A DNA stretch of 46,826 nucleotides, taken from the NCBI GenBank assembly GCA_018780265.1, contig JADMJV010000008.1:22830-69655 (forward strand), in the 5' to 3' direction. Shown here in pieces: positions 33,542 to 41,753 of the stretch (the stretch's first letter is position 1; the number at the start of each line of letters is the position of its first letter). The translations under genes were made by a program, and so were the position numbers. The notes under the pieces were generated by a model. The model saw only the letters and a list, made by a program, of their open reading frames with translations, was not told where the DNA came from and made no database searches. Source of the DNA: a bacterium (GTDB taxonomy: Bacteria; Vulcanimicrobiota; Xenobia; Xenobiales; JADMJV01).

Positions 33542-34399
33542 ATGATCAACACGATTGCACCTCGGGCTTTCACCTATTCGGCCCCAATGAAGGCTCAACC
33601 GGGTAATATCCCGGCTTCCCCAGTTCCCGCTAACCCGGTGGACGGCATCGACCTCTCCCAGGTCGACACCGCCCAGAAAGCGGCTCAACTTCCCATTCTC
33701 GACCCTGGCTTTCAGTTGGGTCTGGCCGGCGCTATCGCCGGGCTGGTCCTGTCTTCGATGGGCGGCAGCGGTTCGGCTGAGGTAAGCCTGGACTACTCCA
33801 GCCAGTCTGGAGCCAATGAAAGCAAACTGCATTACGGATTTTCCGCCGACAACCTGGATCAGGCCATTGCTGTGTCTGGCACCTACAATGGCCAGCCGGT
33901 TGGCGGTGGTCTGGTGGTCGATCCGGCTACCCAGGGCCTGAACTGGAAAGCCGAGCTTGGCGCCAATCTCGAAGACTATACCTTCGCGCTCGACGGTCCT
34001 ACGCAGACGTCCGAGATAGAATTGCTGCTGCGGGGCAAATTGGGTAGTGTGGACGCCGACCTGAAATTCTCCGTCCTGGGAGATGTTTCGAACCCCAGCC
34101 CCGATACGATTGAAGGTTATAAGGTCAGCGGCACTCTCGGGGGCCGGGCCTACGAGGCGGTCACCAGGTACGCTCTGAATCCCGATCTGGGCAACATGCC
34201 TCAGCCGCCTGTGGGTCAGACCCTCAACATCGCCACGGTTACCACCACAGGTTCGCTAGGCGACCTGGAAATCAACCGCCAGTACGAGATTACCGGCCAG
34301 TTGAACTCTCAGGATAGCCTGACCGCTACGGCCAGCGGAGGCGGTGTCAACGCGGGTATCGACACTCAGTCCAAGACCGTTCTCAACTTCCACCGCTAG
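33542..34399 (+). CDS. Beta-rich protein with Pro-rich leader, unknown family
   Basis: 285 residues from ATG 33542 (GGAG seven bases upstream); the frame is open further up but without a plausible start. Residues 1-40 are polar and Pro-rich (MINTIAPRAFTYSAPMKAQP). A hydrophobic stretch at about 57-75 (LGLAGAIAGLVLSS) comes too late to be a normal signal peptide. The remaining 210 residues alternate polar and hydrophobic residues with repeated G-x-L-G-x-x-x-x-[DE] elements, as in long beta sheets or beta barrels. No Cys. Possibly a surface protein or substrate of the divergent peptidase. A perfect hairpin follows its stop. I recognise no family. Confidence 0.68.
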   Translation: MINTIAPRAFTYSAPMKAQPGNIPASPVPANPVDGIDLSQVDTAQKAAQLPILDPGFQLGLAGAIAGLVLSSMGGSGSAEVSLDYSSQSGANESKLHYGFSADNLDQAIAVSGTYNGQPVGGGLVVDPATQGLNWKAELGANLEDYTFALDGPTQTSEIELLLRGKLGSVDADLKFSVLGDVSNPSPDTIEGYKVSGTLGGRAYEAVTRYALNPDLGNMPQPPVGQTLNIATVTTTGSLGDLEINRQYEITGQLNSQDSLTATASGGGVNAGIDTQSKTVLNFHR

Positions 34400-34409
34400 G
34401 CCGGGGCAA

Positions 34410-34432
34410 GCCCGGGGCGCTACGCCCCGGGC
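34410..34432. terminator. Perfect 10-bp hairpin between convergent genes, stop codon in its loop
   Basis: GCCCGGGGCG (34410-34419) and CGCCCCGGGC (34423-34432) pair fully around a three-base loop. The loop, 34420-34422, is exactly the TAG stop of the minus-strand TPR gene, so the stem includes the last three codons of that gene. No T-run follows on either strand. It probably stops or punctuates transcription from both sides. Confidence 0.6.
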
Positions 34433-35982
34433 TCGGGCAGGTCTTCCATCCAGAACTGGATCAGCTCGATTTCGTCCAGCGACTCCAGTTCATGCAAATA
34501 GCGATTCACCTGGCGGGACAGACCCGCCCCTTTTGCGGTGCGCGCGGCCGACTTGAAGGCCTGGGTGGCTGGGCCGACCATGTTGAACTGACGATAGAGA
34601 ATACCCAGTTCGCAGAAGCACTCGGATAGCCAGACTCCACTGGAGCCGCCAACAAGAGCTTCAATGCACGTTCTGAAATGGATCTCCGACTCTTCCAATC
34701 GGTTTTCGGCGCGAGCCAGCATGCCGTCCAAACAGCCCAGGAAAGTCATTTCTCGATGCAGGCCATGCTCTTGGAAAAGGCCGGCGGCGCGCCGACGCAT
34801 CTCGGACGCTTCCTCAGGGTCACCGGACTTGGCGCAGGCAAACCCCAGATCCATGTAAACGCGAGCCAGATTCCCCCAGTCCTCGACGTTTTGGAACAGA
34901 GCGACGCTCTCATTAAGATTGGTCACCGCCTCTTCAAAACGCCCGACCTGCATCAAACAGCGGCCCAAATTTCGATAAGAATAGCCCAATGCATAATCAT
35001 TGTGATTCCGGCTGCTCAGCTCAAGGTCTCTTTGGAAATATTCGATGGCCCCGTCCATGTCCTCGGCCAGCATGGCCACCTGGCCAAGCTTGCCGTAGAG
35101 CGTGGCCAACTCCGCATTCGCCCCCAATTGAAGGCACAGACACTCACTCTTCTTGAAAGTCAATACCGCTTCTGTCAGCCTGTTGGCTCCCTGTAGAGTG
35201 CGCCCAATGCTGTCGTACACTTTGGCCTGGCCAAAAACATGGCCGGCCTGAGTATAGAGAGCCAGGGCTTCCAGGTGCAGATTCATTGCGAGCTGGTGAT
35301 CGAGACGCTGACTGGCCATCACCCCGAGATAGCGCAGAATACGCGGCTCTGCCAGACTCCGGCACTGGCCATTACGCAGAGTCTGAAGAGCCTTATTGAG
35401 CCTCTTCTCGGCGCTGTCGCGCTGGGACAGTCTGAAATGGTAGAGACCCCACTGAGAATCGAGTGCGGCGCTCAATTCGGCCCAGGTGGGGTCACGCTGA
35501 AAAGCCTGGGTTTGAATCTCCGCTTGCTCTAGCAGGTCACGGCACAAATCCATCTCGCCCGTCTGGCCGGCCAAGGCCGCCTGACGTTCGGTGCATTCCA
35601 GGGTCCAGCGCGGCAGCGAGTTGTACTCGGCCAACTGCCCCGCCTTGTGAAGATATTCGCGGGCCTTCTCGGGCTCGCCTCGCATGAAAAACAGCTCGCC
35701 CAGTGCCAACTCGGCGCGAATACGCACCTCCACGTTGGAAGGCGACTCCAGCAGGCTGTCCAGCTCACGCCTGGCTTGCTCCCAACGACCCACCACCAGA
35801 CTCGTCTCGGCCAAAATCAAGCGGGCTAATTCCAGCTCTGGACCGGGCGCAAAAGAGGTTACGGCCCGCTCCAGCAACTGATTCGCCCGTCGATGATCCA
35901 TCTCTCGGGTAGCCCGCAAAGCCTGATCGATGACTTGAGTCAGTTCGGCTTCTGGTACCGCGGCTGCTGAATGTTCAGGCAA
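34420..35982 (-). CDS. Tetratricopeptide-repeat protein
   Basis: 520 residues from a TTG at 35982, chosen because CGGAGGGGG lies eight bases upstream; a TTG at 36018 has no such site. Nearly the whole chain is made of TPR helix pairs: for example AKVYDSIGRTLQGANRLTEAVLTFKKSE, then ATLYGKLGQVAMLAEDMDGAIEYFQRD, then LGYSYRNLGRCLMQVGRFEEAVTNLNES, each about 34-40 residues. At least eight repeats can be counted. No enzymatic domain, membrane segment or DNA-binding motif is visible, though TPR arrays of this type are often attached to regulators. It ends in an acidic tail, EDLPEPGA. Likely a scaffold; partners unknown. Confidence 0.8.
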   Translation of the reverse strand: MPEHSAAAVPEAELTQVIDQALRATREMDHRRANQLLERAVTSFAPGPELELARLILAETSLVVGRWEQARRELDSLLESPSNVEVRIRAELALGELFFMRGEPEKAREYLHKAGQLAEYNSLPRWTLECTERQAALAGQTGEMDLCRDLLEQAEIQTQAFQRDPTWAELSAALDSQWGLYHFRLSQRDSAEKRLNKALQTLRNGQCRSLAEPRILRYLGVMASQRLDHQLAMNLHLEALALYTQAGHVFGQAKVYDSIGRTLQGANRLTEAVLTFKKSECLCLQLGANAELATLYGKLGQVAMLAEDMDGAIEYFQRDLELSSRNHNDYALGYSYRNLGRCLMQVGRFEEAVTNLNESVALFQNVEDWGNLARVYMDLGFACAKSGDPEEASEMRRRAAGLFQEHGLHREMTFLGCLDGMLARAENRLEESEIHFRTCIEALVGGSSGVWLSECFCELGILYRQFNMVGPATQAFKSAARTAKGAGLSRQVNRYLHELESLDEIELIQFWMEDLPEPGA

Positions 35983-36282
35983 GGCGACCCCCTCCGTGTT
36001 TTGATGAACGAGCTTCAAATCATGGTTCGCCAGGCCTGCAAGCAGGCCCTCCGCCGAGATCTGCTGGCACCCTATGAGACTCGGTTGTGACTTCCGTCAA
36101 TCCACCGTGACAAGGCCACCCACCCTTTGAACACAATGTGAACATGAGGCTCGGGTCGGGGAGTCCCAGACCTCAGAAAGGTATGAGGACAGCCGCATCA
36201 AGCGTTATTTCGGCTCCTTTGAATACCAGACCGTAGTCCTGTTCGGAAGGGTGTTCGCCCAAAGACCTTCGAAGCGCGGGTC
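35983..36282. other. Divergent intergenic region, 300 bases
   Basis: Separates the TPR gene (minus) from the chaperone operon (plus). It holds a seven-pair hairpin, GGCCTGC (36033-36039) with GCAGGCC (36042-36048), in the TPR leader. It also holds a direct repeat TGAACA-N5-TGAACA about 150 bases before the operon. No convincing sigma-70 promoter or heat-shock (CIRCE-type) element could be seen, so how the chaperone operon is induced is not clear. Confidence 0.45.
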
Positions 36283-38652
36283 ATGGCTAAAAAAAGAAAG
36301 CCCCATGCCCCGGCCCCACAGCGTCTCAACTCGCCGGAGTTGATCGAAGCCGAACTGGAGAGGCAGCGTAAAGGGGGCAATTTTACCAAGGCGCTGGAGT
36401 GTGCCAGAGAATTGGGCCCTTATCGAACGGGTCCTCAATTGGCCCTGCTCACGGCCGGGCTGCAGCACGAGTGGGTCGAGTCATTCCTGGAGCGGGGTCG
36501 ATTCAGCGAGGCAAAGCGCAAGATTGAGGAATTCCGTTCTCCGGAGAGAGACCAGAGTCTGGAGTGCCTGGCGGCTCGTGTACGTGGCTTGGAGGGAGAC
36601 TGGGATGGACTCCTCCAGGAATGGATGGTCGCCGACAATCAACAGCGACTGGCTGTTGAGGAGGCCATTCGCTGCGAGCTGGTCGACCTGAGTAAGCTGG
36701 CCCATTCTCGGCAACTCCCGCTGGAGCACCCGCTGCGCTGTGCCGCGGCGCAATTGGAGGAGGCCTTTCAGCGGGCCACCAGCCACCCCGATGTTGCCTT
36801 GAAGCTGCCCGAGCTTTCTCGGCGTAGTCCATTGTCCGGTTGGCGTCTTTTCATCCAGGCTGTGCATGCCTTCTATCGCTGCGACGACGACCTTTGTCGT
36901 CGTTTCGTGAGTGGCATTCCGGCCGGTTCGGCCGTTCTTCGCGGAGCCGTCATCTTGGAGGCCGCCCTGCAGGGCAAGGTGGCCCCGCCGCTGGCCAGGC
37001 AATTGAACGGTGGCCATGCGGAGCTACGAGCAGCCCTGGCCCAACTGGATGCGGACTTTGGCCGGCGGGCGGCGGTCGGCAAGCTGGCCGACCGGGTCCG
37101 TCAAACCCTCGGTTTGGTGCAACAATCCGCGCCTCAATTGCTGGACTCCTTTCGGCAGCGGGTGTTTGTGACGGTCACTTTTCATCAGCTGGACATCACG
37201 AAATTTGCCCAGCTCATTTATCCGATGCCTGTCACCGCCTCGTTTTGGAGAGAGTGGGCTCGCGGTTTGCGGGGGAAAGACAACGTCACGGCCGTCTGTT
37301 GCTGGGAGGAATACCGCCACCACGCTCGAGCCGAAAGCCTCCTGTCACCGCTGGAAGAGAGCGCTTTGCTGGTTTTTATGGCCGAGACGCTGGAGAACGA
37401 GGACGCCAACTCTCAAGACTTGAAAGGCCGGGCTGGAATGCTGCACCAGATGTATTCCAACCAATCCGCGTCGGTGCGGGCGATTTCGCCGGTGGCGTCG
37501 AGCGGAAAGCTTCGCTCGGACTACTTAAACATCGAAAAAATGTATCATAGGGCCTGCTCCCTTCATCCTCATCCCGAGGCCTTCATTTCGTGGCTCAAGT
37601 GGGAGGGTCTGCAGACTTCCGGGCAACCCGAGAATGCGGCCGAAGCCTGGCTCAAGCACCATCCCCGCGATCCGCGACCTCTGCTGGAACTGGTTGAAAT
37701 TTACGAATCCAAAAAGATGACTGGCCGGGCTCAGGCGTTCTTGATTCGGGCTCTGGAGGCAGACCGTCTTAACCCGCGCCTGCTGGAAGCCCAGATGCGC
37801 CTGGCGGTAGCCAACCTTTGTCAGCATCTCAAGAAGGGCAAAATCCATCTGCTGGCGCCCCAATTTGCCACTCTAGAGGCCTCACCGCTTATGAAGCAGC
37901 CTCATCGCCTGACACTTTTGGCCGCCTTGCGCTGCCTGGAAGCCGATGCGGTTGGGTCCAAGGCTGCTCCCGCCCGGTTGGAACAACTGAGTGCCGAGCT
38001 GGGAAGCCGGGCGCTGGCGCTGCACCTGCTCAAGGAGTTAGTGGGCGTCAAATTTGCGGGCCGTCTCAAAATTACCCAGCAGGCCATGAACCTGGGAACA
38101 AGGGACGTGCTGGTTCTGCCTCAATTGGCTCAACTTTCCACGGATTTGCGAGCGGATTGGGACATTCCAGAAGAGTGGGAAGGCACTCTCATCTTACAAC
38201 TTACGAAGTTGGCCAAGCAGATTGAATCGCCTCAGTTGGTGGCAATTTGTCGGGCAGCCCTGGAGTTTGATCTCCTCGAACTGGCCTACAGCGCATCAGG
38301 CCTTGGCCTCAAACGGCCTCTTCCGTGGCCGGCCCGCTTTCTGTTCTACCGAGCTCTCAGCTTGCCGGAATGGAACATGGACGGCTGGCAAGAGTGCCTG
38401 GCGGCAGCTTATCAGTTGGCCCTGGAACAAGGGGACAGCGAATTGCAGCGAGAGATTTTGGCCGAAGCTGCGGATCAAGAGTTGCATCCTGGCGATCTGG
38501 CCATGCCCACCTACGAGGCCCAGGCCATTTTGAAGGGCGAGGCACGCGCCAAGAAGTATCCCTCTGGTGGAGAGTGGGATGATGCCCCCGATCTGGTGGC
38601 TATGCTCTCGCAGATCTTGAGTGGCCAATCTTCGGGCAGGAGCCAGAAATGA
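36283..38652 (+). CDS. Large helical-repeat protein, first gene of the variant Hsp70 operon
   Basis: 789 residues, starting MAKKRKPHAPAPQR. No catalytic motif, membrane segment or signal peptide. The chain is helical and repeat-like throughout: GGNFTKALECARELGPY, FLERGRFSEAKRKIEEF, AFLIRALEADRLNPRLLEAQMRLA and similar units have the hydrophobic spacing of degenerate TPRs. The stop overlaps the ATG of the J-like gene (ATGA), so production is coupled to the chaperone genes. A likely role is client binding or assembly with the Hsp70, but that is an inference from context. Start: a weak AGCGCGGG upstream of ATG; no better choice. Family not recognised. Confidence 0.72.
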   Translation: MAKKRKPHAPAPQRLNSPELIEAELERQRKGGNFTKALECARELGPYRTGPQLALLTAGLQHEWVESFLERGRFSEAKRKIEEFRSPERDQSLECLAARVRGLEGDWDGLLQEWMVADNQQRLAVEEAIRCELVDLSKLAHSRQLPLEHPLRCAAAQLEEAFQRATSHPDVALKLPELSRRSPLSGWRLFIQAVHAFYRCDDDLCRRFVSGIPAGSAVLRGAVILEAALQGKVAPPLARQLNGGHAELRAALAQLDADFGRRAAVGKLADRVRQTLGLVQQSAPQLLDSFRQRVFVTVTFHQLDITKFAQLIYPMPVTASFWREWARGLRGKDNVTAVCCWEEYRHHARAESLLSPLEESALLVFMAETLENEDANSQDLKGRAGMLHQMYSNQSASVRAISPVASSGKLRSDYLNIEKMYHRACSLHPHPEAFISWLKWEGLQTSGQPENAAEAWLKHHPRDPRPLLELVEIYESKKMTGRAQAFLIRALEADRLNPRLLEAQMRLAVANLCQHLKKGKIHLLAPQFATLEASPLMKQPHRLTLLAALRCLEADAVGSKAAPARLEQLSAELGSRALALHLLKELVGVKFAGRLKITQQAMNLGTRDVLVLPQLAQLSTDLRADWDIPEEWEGTLILQLTKLAKQIESPQLVAICRAALEFDLLELAYSASGLGLKRPLPWPARFLFYRALSLPEWNMDGWQECLAAAYQLALEQGDSELQREILAEAADQELHPGDLAMPTYEAQAILKGEARAKKYPSGGEWDDAPDLVAMLSQILSGQSSGRSQK

Positions 38653-38933
38653 ACGCTGAACAAGCCAAAAGGCTGCTCGGATTGCCAACCGTAGCCGACG
38701 CCGAGCAAATTCGGGCGGCCTACCTGGCAAAGGTCAAAGAGTTTCCCCCTGAACGTTGCGGTCAGGAATTTCAGGAAATTCGCCGGGCCTACGAGGTATT
38801 AAAAGACCCCTGGAAACAGGTTCGTGCTTTTTGCGAGGCCGAGCCTGGGGGATTTTCCGACCTGCTCGAGAGCGAACCGAAACGCCAATTTGTGGGGCCT
38901 CAAGCCTGGCAGGAAGCGATGAAGCGAAAATAG
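38649..38933 (+). CDS. Short J-domain-like protein with PPE in place of HPD
   Basis: 94 residues. The order of helices is that of a J domain: AKRLLGLPTVADAEQIRAAYLAKVKEF, loop, then FQEIRRAYEVLKDPWKQ. The universal HPD tripeptide, which triggers Hsp70 ATP hydrolysis, is replaced by P33-P34-E35. Family knowledge: mutation of HPD abolishes classic J function. From memory, J-like proteins with HPPE or PPE appear in other bacteria beside GrpE and Hsp70 paralogues, so this is probably a variant class rather than decay. No Gly/Phe or zinc domain. Its ATG overlaps the upstream stop and its TAG overlaps the next GTG, so it is translationally coupled on both sides. Confidence 0.82.
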   Translation: MNAEQAKRLLGLPTVADAEQIRAAYLAKVKEFPPERCGQEFQEIRRAYEVLKDPWKQVRAFCEAEPGGFSDLLESEPKRQFVGPQAWQEAMKRK

Positions 38934-39667
38934 TGGTGGACCATGCCCGACTGCAAGCCTTGATCGAAGCGGCCATCACAGAGCAGGTGCCGGAGGGGAT
39001 TCCCGCCGAGATCTGGGAGGCTGACGAAGAAGAGCTGCCCAGTGAATACGCCATGTGGTCAGCCCTGACCAACTTGAGCCAGGAAGTTCGCCTGCAGGGG
39101 CGTGCCTTCAAAAATCTCGAGGACACCCTGTTGCCCCTGAAGGAAAGTCTGCAAAATCAGGATCAGGCCCTGAGCCTGGCCCGTGAAACAGCCGACAAAG
39201 CCTTTGAGGCGGCCCAACGGCGCCTGCACGAGGCCCGTCTGGAAGGCGAGGAACGAGCCCGGGCCGAGTTTCTGCTTACTCTCATGGATGCCCATGATCG
39301 TTTGTCCTTGAGCCACCAATCTGCGCAGGCCACACGCGCGGCGCTGCCCCAGGGACGGCGCTGGTGGTGGGGTGGTTTACGGGAACTTCGGGGAGCCAGG
39401 GAGGCCGTAGACTCGCTACTGGAAGGCAGTCGTTTGAGCCTGGCAGGCATCAGCGCCCTGCTCGAGCGCCACCAGGTGCTGCCTATCATCTGTGCCGGTC
39501 AGCCGTTCGACCCGAATACGATGAACGCCATTGCGGTGGAGGAAAACCGCAGTCAGCCGGATGGCACCGTCGTGGAAGTTTTGAAGGCCGGCTATGTGTG
39601 TAAAGGTCAACTCATTCGCGCGGCTCAGGTTAAGGTGGCCCGCAATCCCAAAGGAGAAAACCCATGA
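38933..39667 (+). CDS. GrpE-like nucleotide exchange factor, divergent
   Basis: 244 residues from a GTG that overlaps the J-gene stop (TAGTG); a second GTG follows at 38936. A long helical N-terminal part, including a coiled coil of about 100 residues (LSQEVRLQGRAFKNLEDTL), precedes the GrpE beta domain. That domain is clear: GQPFDPNTMNAIAVEENRS, PDGTVVEVLKAGYVCKGQLIRAAQVKVAR. The insert ALPQGRRWWWGGLRELRGAREAV is unusual for GrpE. GrpE proteins release ADP from Hsp70. The first 50 residues (PSEYAMWSALTNL) have no match I know. ATGA overlap with the Hsp70 gene points to a fixed ratio of the two. Confidence 0.83.
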   Translation: MVDHARLQALIEAAITEQVPEGIPAEIWEADEEELPSEYAMWSALTNLSQEVRLQGRAFKNLEDTLLPLKESLQNQDQALSLARETADKAFEAAQRRLHEARLEGEERARAEFLLTLMDAHDRLSLSHQSAQATRAALPQGRRWWWGGLRELRGAREAVDSLLEGSRLSLAGISALLERHQVLPIICAGQPFDPNTMNAIAVEENRSQPDGTVVEVLKAGYVCKGQLIRAAQVKVARNPKGENP

Positions 39668-41439
39668 AGCAAAGACCCGCGGTTGGCATCGATTTAGGCA
39701 CCACCAATTCAGAAATTGCAGCCTTTTGGGGAGATAGGGTCCAGATTTTGAAGTCTGGCCAGGCCAGCATGCTGCCTTCCTGCGTTGGCATGACCCCCGA
39801 GGGGCAGTTGATGATTGGCCAGCCGGCCCGCAATCAACTTTTGCTCTATCCTGAGCGAACCGTGCGCAGTATCAAGCGCAAGATGGGCAGCCAGGAGCAA
39901 GTCAGCCTGGGCGAGCAGAGCTTTAGCCCTCAGGAGATTTCCGCGCTAATCTTGAAAGAGTTGGCGAACTGGGGCTGTTCCCAGTTAGGCCAGCCGGTAA
40001 CCCAGGCCGTCATCACGGTGCCGGCCTATTTTTCCGACGCTCAGCGCCAGGCGACGCGCGAGGCCGGTGCTTTGGCGGGACTCGAAGTTTTGCGCATTCT
40101 CAACGAGCCGACGGCCGCCAGCCTGGCCTACGGCTTTGGCCACAGTGGCCGCCAAACAACGCTGATTTACGACCTGGGAGGCGGCACCTTCGATGTCTCC
40201 ATCGTCAATTTCGAAGGCGAAATCACGGAAGTGCTGGCCAGTCACGGCAACAACCAGTTGGGGGGCGATGATTTTGACGAGCTGGTGCTGGAACGCTTGC
40301 TGGAGGAATTTCAAAAGCAGCATGGAGTCGACCTGCGCCAGGGACAGCCCAAAGCCATGGCCCGATTGCGCTGGGCGGCCGAGGAGGCCAAGAAGCAACT
40401 GAGCACACAGCCCTTCGCCCAGATTCGCGAGGAGGCCCTGTTGCAAGTCAAGGGCAAACCCATCCACTTGCAGATGGAGCTGGGTCGCGATGATTTTGAA
40501 TCGATGATTCGCCCTCTTCTCGACTCCACTCTGGCCAGTGTATCGAAGGCCCTGGAGGGCGCGAATTTGAGAGCGTCCGACCTGGATGCGGTCTTGTTGG
40601 TAGGGGGGTCGACGCGCATTCCGTTGGTATCCCAACTCTTGCTCACCAGCACGGGACTGGCACCGCGTCAGGAAATCGACCCCGATCTGGCGGTGGCTTT
40701 GGGAGCCGGCGTGCTGGCCTCACGTCTGGACGGTCGTGATGTTGGCCGGGTGCTGGTGGATGTCTGCCCTTACTCCTTTGGAACCTCCCACCTGGGCCTG
40801 CGCGAGGGCTATCCCTACCTGCACTGCTATAAGGCCATTCTTCCGCGCAATACCCCCCTACCTCTGACTCGAAGCGAAGCCTTTTGCACTGCCAGCCCCA
40901 ATCAGAAGGCGGTGAGCATCGAAGTTTTTCAAGGCGAAGACGAGGACGCCCTCAAAAATGTTCTGATCGGAGAATTTCGTGTGGAGGGCCTGCAGCCTAC
41001 GGAAGGGCCTAATCTGGTGGTGTGTCGCATGAGCCTGGATCTCGATGGCATCCTGGAGGTGACGGCCACCGAAAAAGAGACCGGTCTTTCCAAGCAGATC
41101 TTCATCCAGGGCGCCGCCCGCCAAATGTCGGATCAGGATATCGCTTCGGCCAGAAAGCGACTGCAGTTGTTGCATCAGGGTCCTGAATTTGAATGGGAAG
41201 AAGAAGAGGAAGAGGAACTCGAGGAGGCTCCCACTGAGCCGGCCTATCAGCAAGCTCTGGAATTGGTGCTGCGACTCGCTCAACTGCAGCCCCGCCTGCA
41301 TCCCGACGATGCCGGGGAGGCCGAAGAACTGCGCCAGCGCATCGACCGGGCGGTCAAGGAGCGCAACCTTGACGGGCTGCAGGCCGCTTCCCATGAGTTG
41401 AGTGAACTGCTCTTTTTTGTGGAAAGCACTCCTCGGTGA
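39664..41439 (+). CDS. Hsp70 (DnaK-family) paralogue, divergent
   Basis: 591 residues. ATP-binding motifs are intact: GIDLGTTNSEIAAF at 8-21, VITVPAYFSDAQRQATREA, NEPTAASLAYGFG, IYDLGGGTFDVSIV, and LVGGSTRIPLVSQLL. The linker to the substrate domain, usually VLLLDVTPLSLG, is VLVDVCPYSFG. The beta substrate domain is present but differs from DnaK: MSLDLDGILEVTATEKETG is kept, while the start of that domain is changed. A run of acidic residues near 505-520 replaces the usual lid start, and the lid is short. It lacks the EEVD/EFEEVKD-type tail. It is likely a specialised chaperone serving clients delivered by the neighbouring proteins rather than the housekeeping DnaK. Confidence 0.92.
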   Translation: MKQRPAVGIDLGTTNSEIAAFWGDRVQILKSGQASMLPSCVGMTPEGQLMIGQPARNQLLLYPERTVRSIKRKMGSQEQVSLGEQSFSPQEISALILKELANWGCSQLGQPVTQAVITVPAYFSDAQRQATREAGALAGLEVLRILNEPTAASLAYGFGHSGRQTTLIYDLGGGTFDVSIVNFEGEITEVLASHGNNQLGGDDFDELVLERLLEEFQKQHGVDLRQGQPKAMARLRWAAEEAKKQLSTQPFAQIREEALLQVKGKPIHLQMELGRDDFESMIRPLLDSTLASVSKALEGANLRASDLDAVLLVGGSTRIPLVSQLLLTSTGLAPRQEIDPDLAVALGAGVLASRLDGRDVGRVLVDVCPYSFGTSHLGLREGYPYLHCYKAILPRNTPLPLTRSEAFCTASPNQKAVSIEVFQGEDEDALKNVLIGEFRVEGLQPTEGPNLVVCRMSLDLDGILEVTATEKETGLSKQIFIQGAARQMSDQDIASARKRLQLLHQGPEFEWEEEEEEELEEAPTEPAYQQALELVLRLAQLQPRLHPDDAGEAEELRQRIDRAVKERNLDGLQAASHELSELLFFVESTPR

Positions 41440-41753
41440 AGGTCGAGGTTGGGCGCTGCCCGGTGTGCCGGGCAGCCTTTCGACAGTCTGTGCAGTGCAC
41501 TCGCTGCGGGGCCGACCTGGCCCCTTTGATGAAGCTGAGCGCCCGGGCTTTTCAACTTCGCCAGGAAGCCCGAGAGGCTCTGGAGTCTGGAGAATTTGCC
41601 CGGGCGCTCCAGCTAGCCAGGCGAGCCCAGAGACTTTGCCTCACACCGGGCGGGGCCAGCCTGGTAAGGCTGGCAGGCCTGGTCAGCAGGGTAAAAATTA
41701 CCGAGAGGTCCACCAAAAGTTGCAACGGCTGCGCTCTTCGGCCTGAGGATTGA
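41436..41753 (+). CDS. Small zinc-ribbon protein with helical tail, last gene of the Hsp70 operon
   Basis: 105 residues from a GTG that overlaps the Hsp70 stop (GTGA). Two Cys pairs, C8-P-V-C11 and C21-T-R-C24, form a likely zinc ribbon. The rest is helical with a TPR-like unit (ALESGEFARALQLARRAQRL). It may be the separated zinc-binding module that is normally inside DnaJ, and so add a client or substrate-binding part to the J-like protein, which lacks one. That is inference from position. The 3' end overlaps the convergent ChaN-family gene by 56 bases, which is more than usual here, so the exact end of one gene may be worth checking. Confidence 0.7.
   Translation: MKVEVGRCPVCRAAFRQSVQCTRCGADLAPLMKLSARAFQLRQEAREALESGEFARALQLARRAQRLCLTPGGASLVRLAGLVSRVKITERSTKSCNGCALRPED

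Noticed and set aside
36094..36125. Minus-strand TTGACG as promoter of the TPR gene
   Set aside because: The -35-like box is good, but no acceptable -10 box lies 16-18 bases downstream.
38649..38933. Calling the J-like gene dnaJ
   Set aside because: It lacks HPD, the Gly/Phe region and the zinc and C-terminal domains; the symbol would be misleading.
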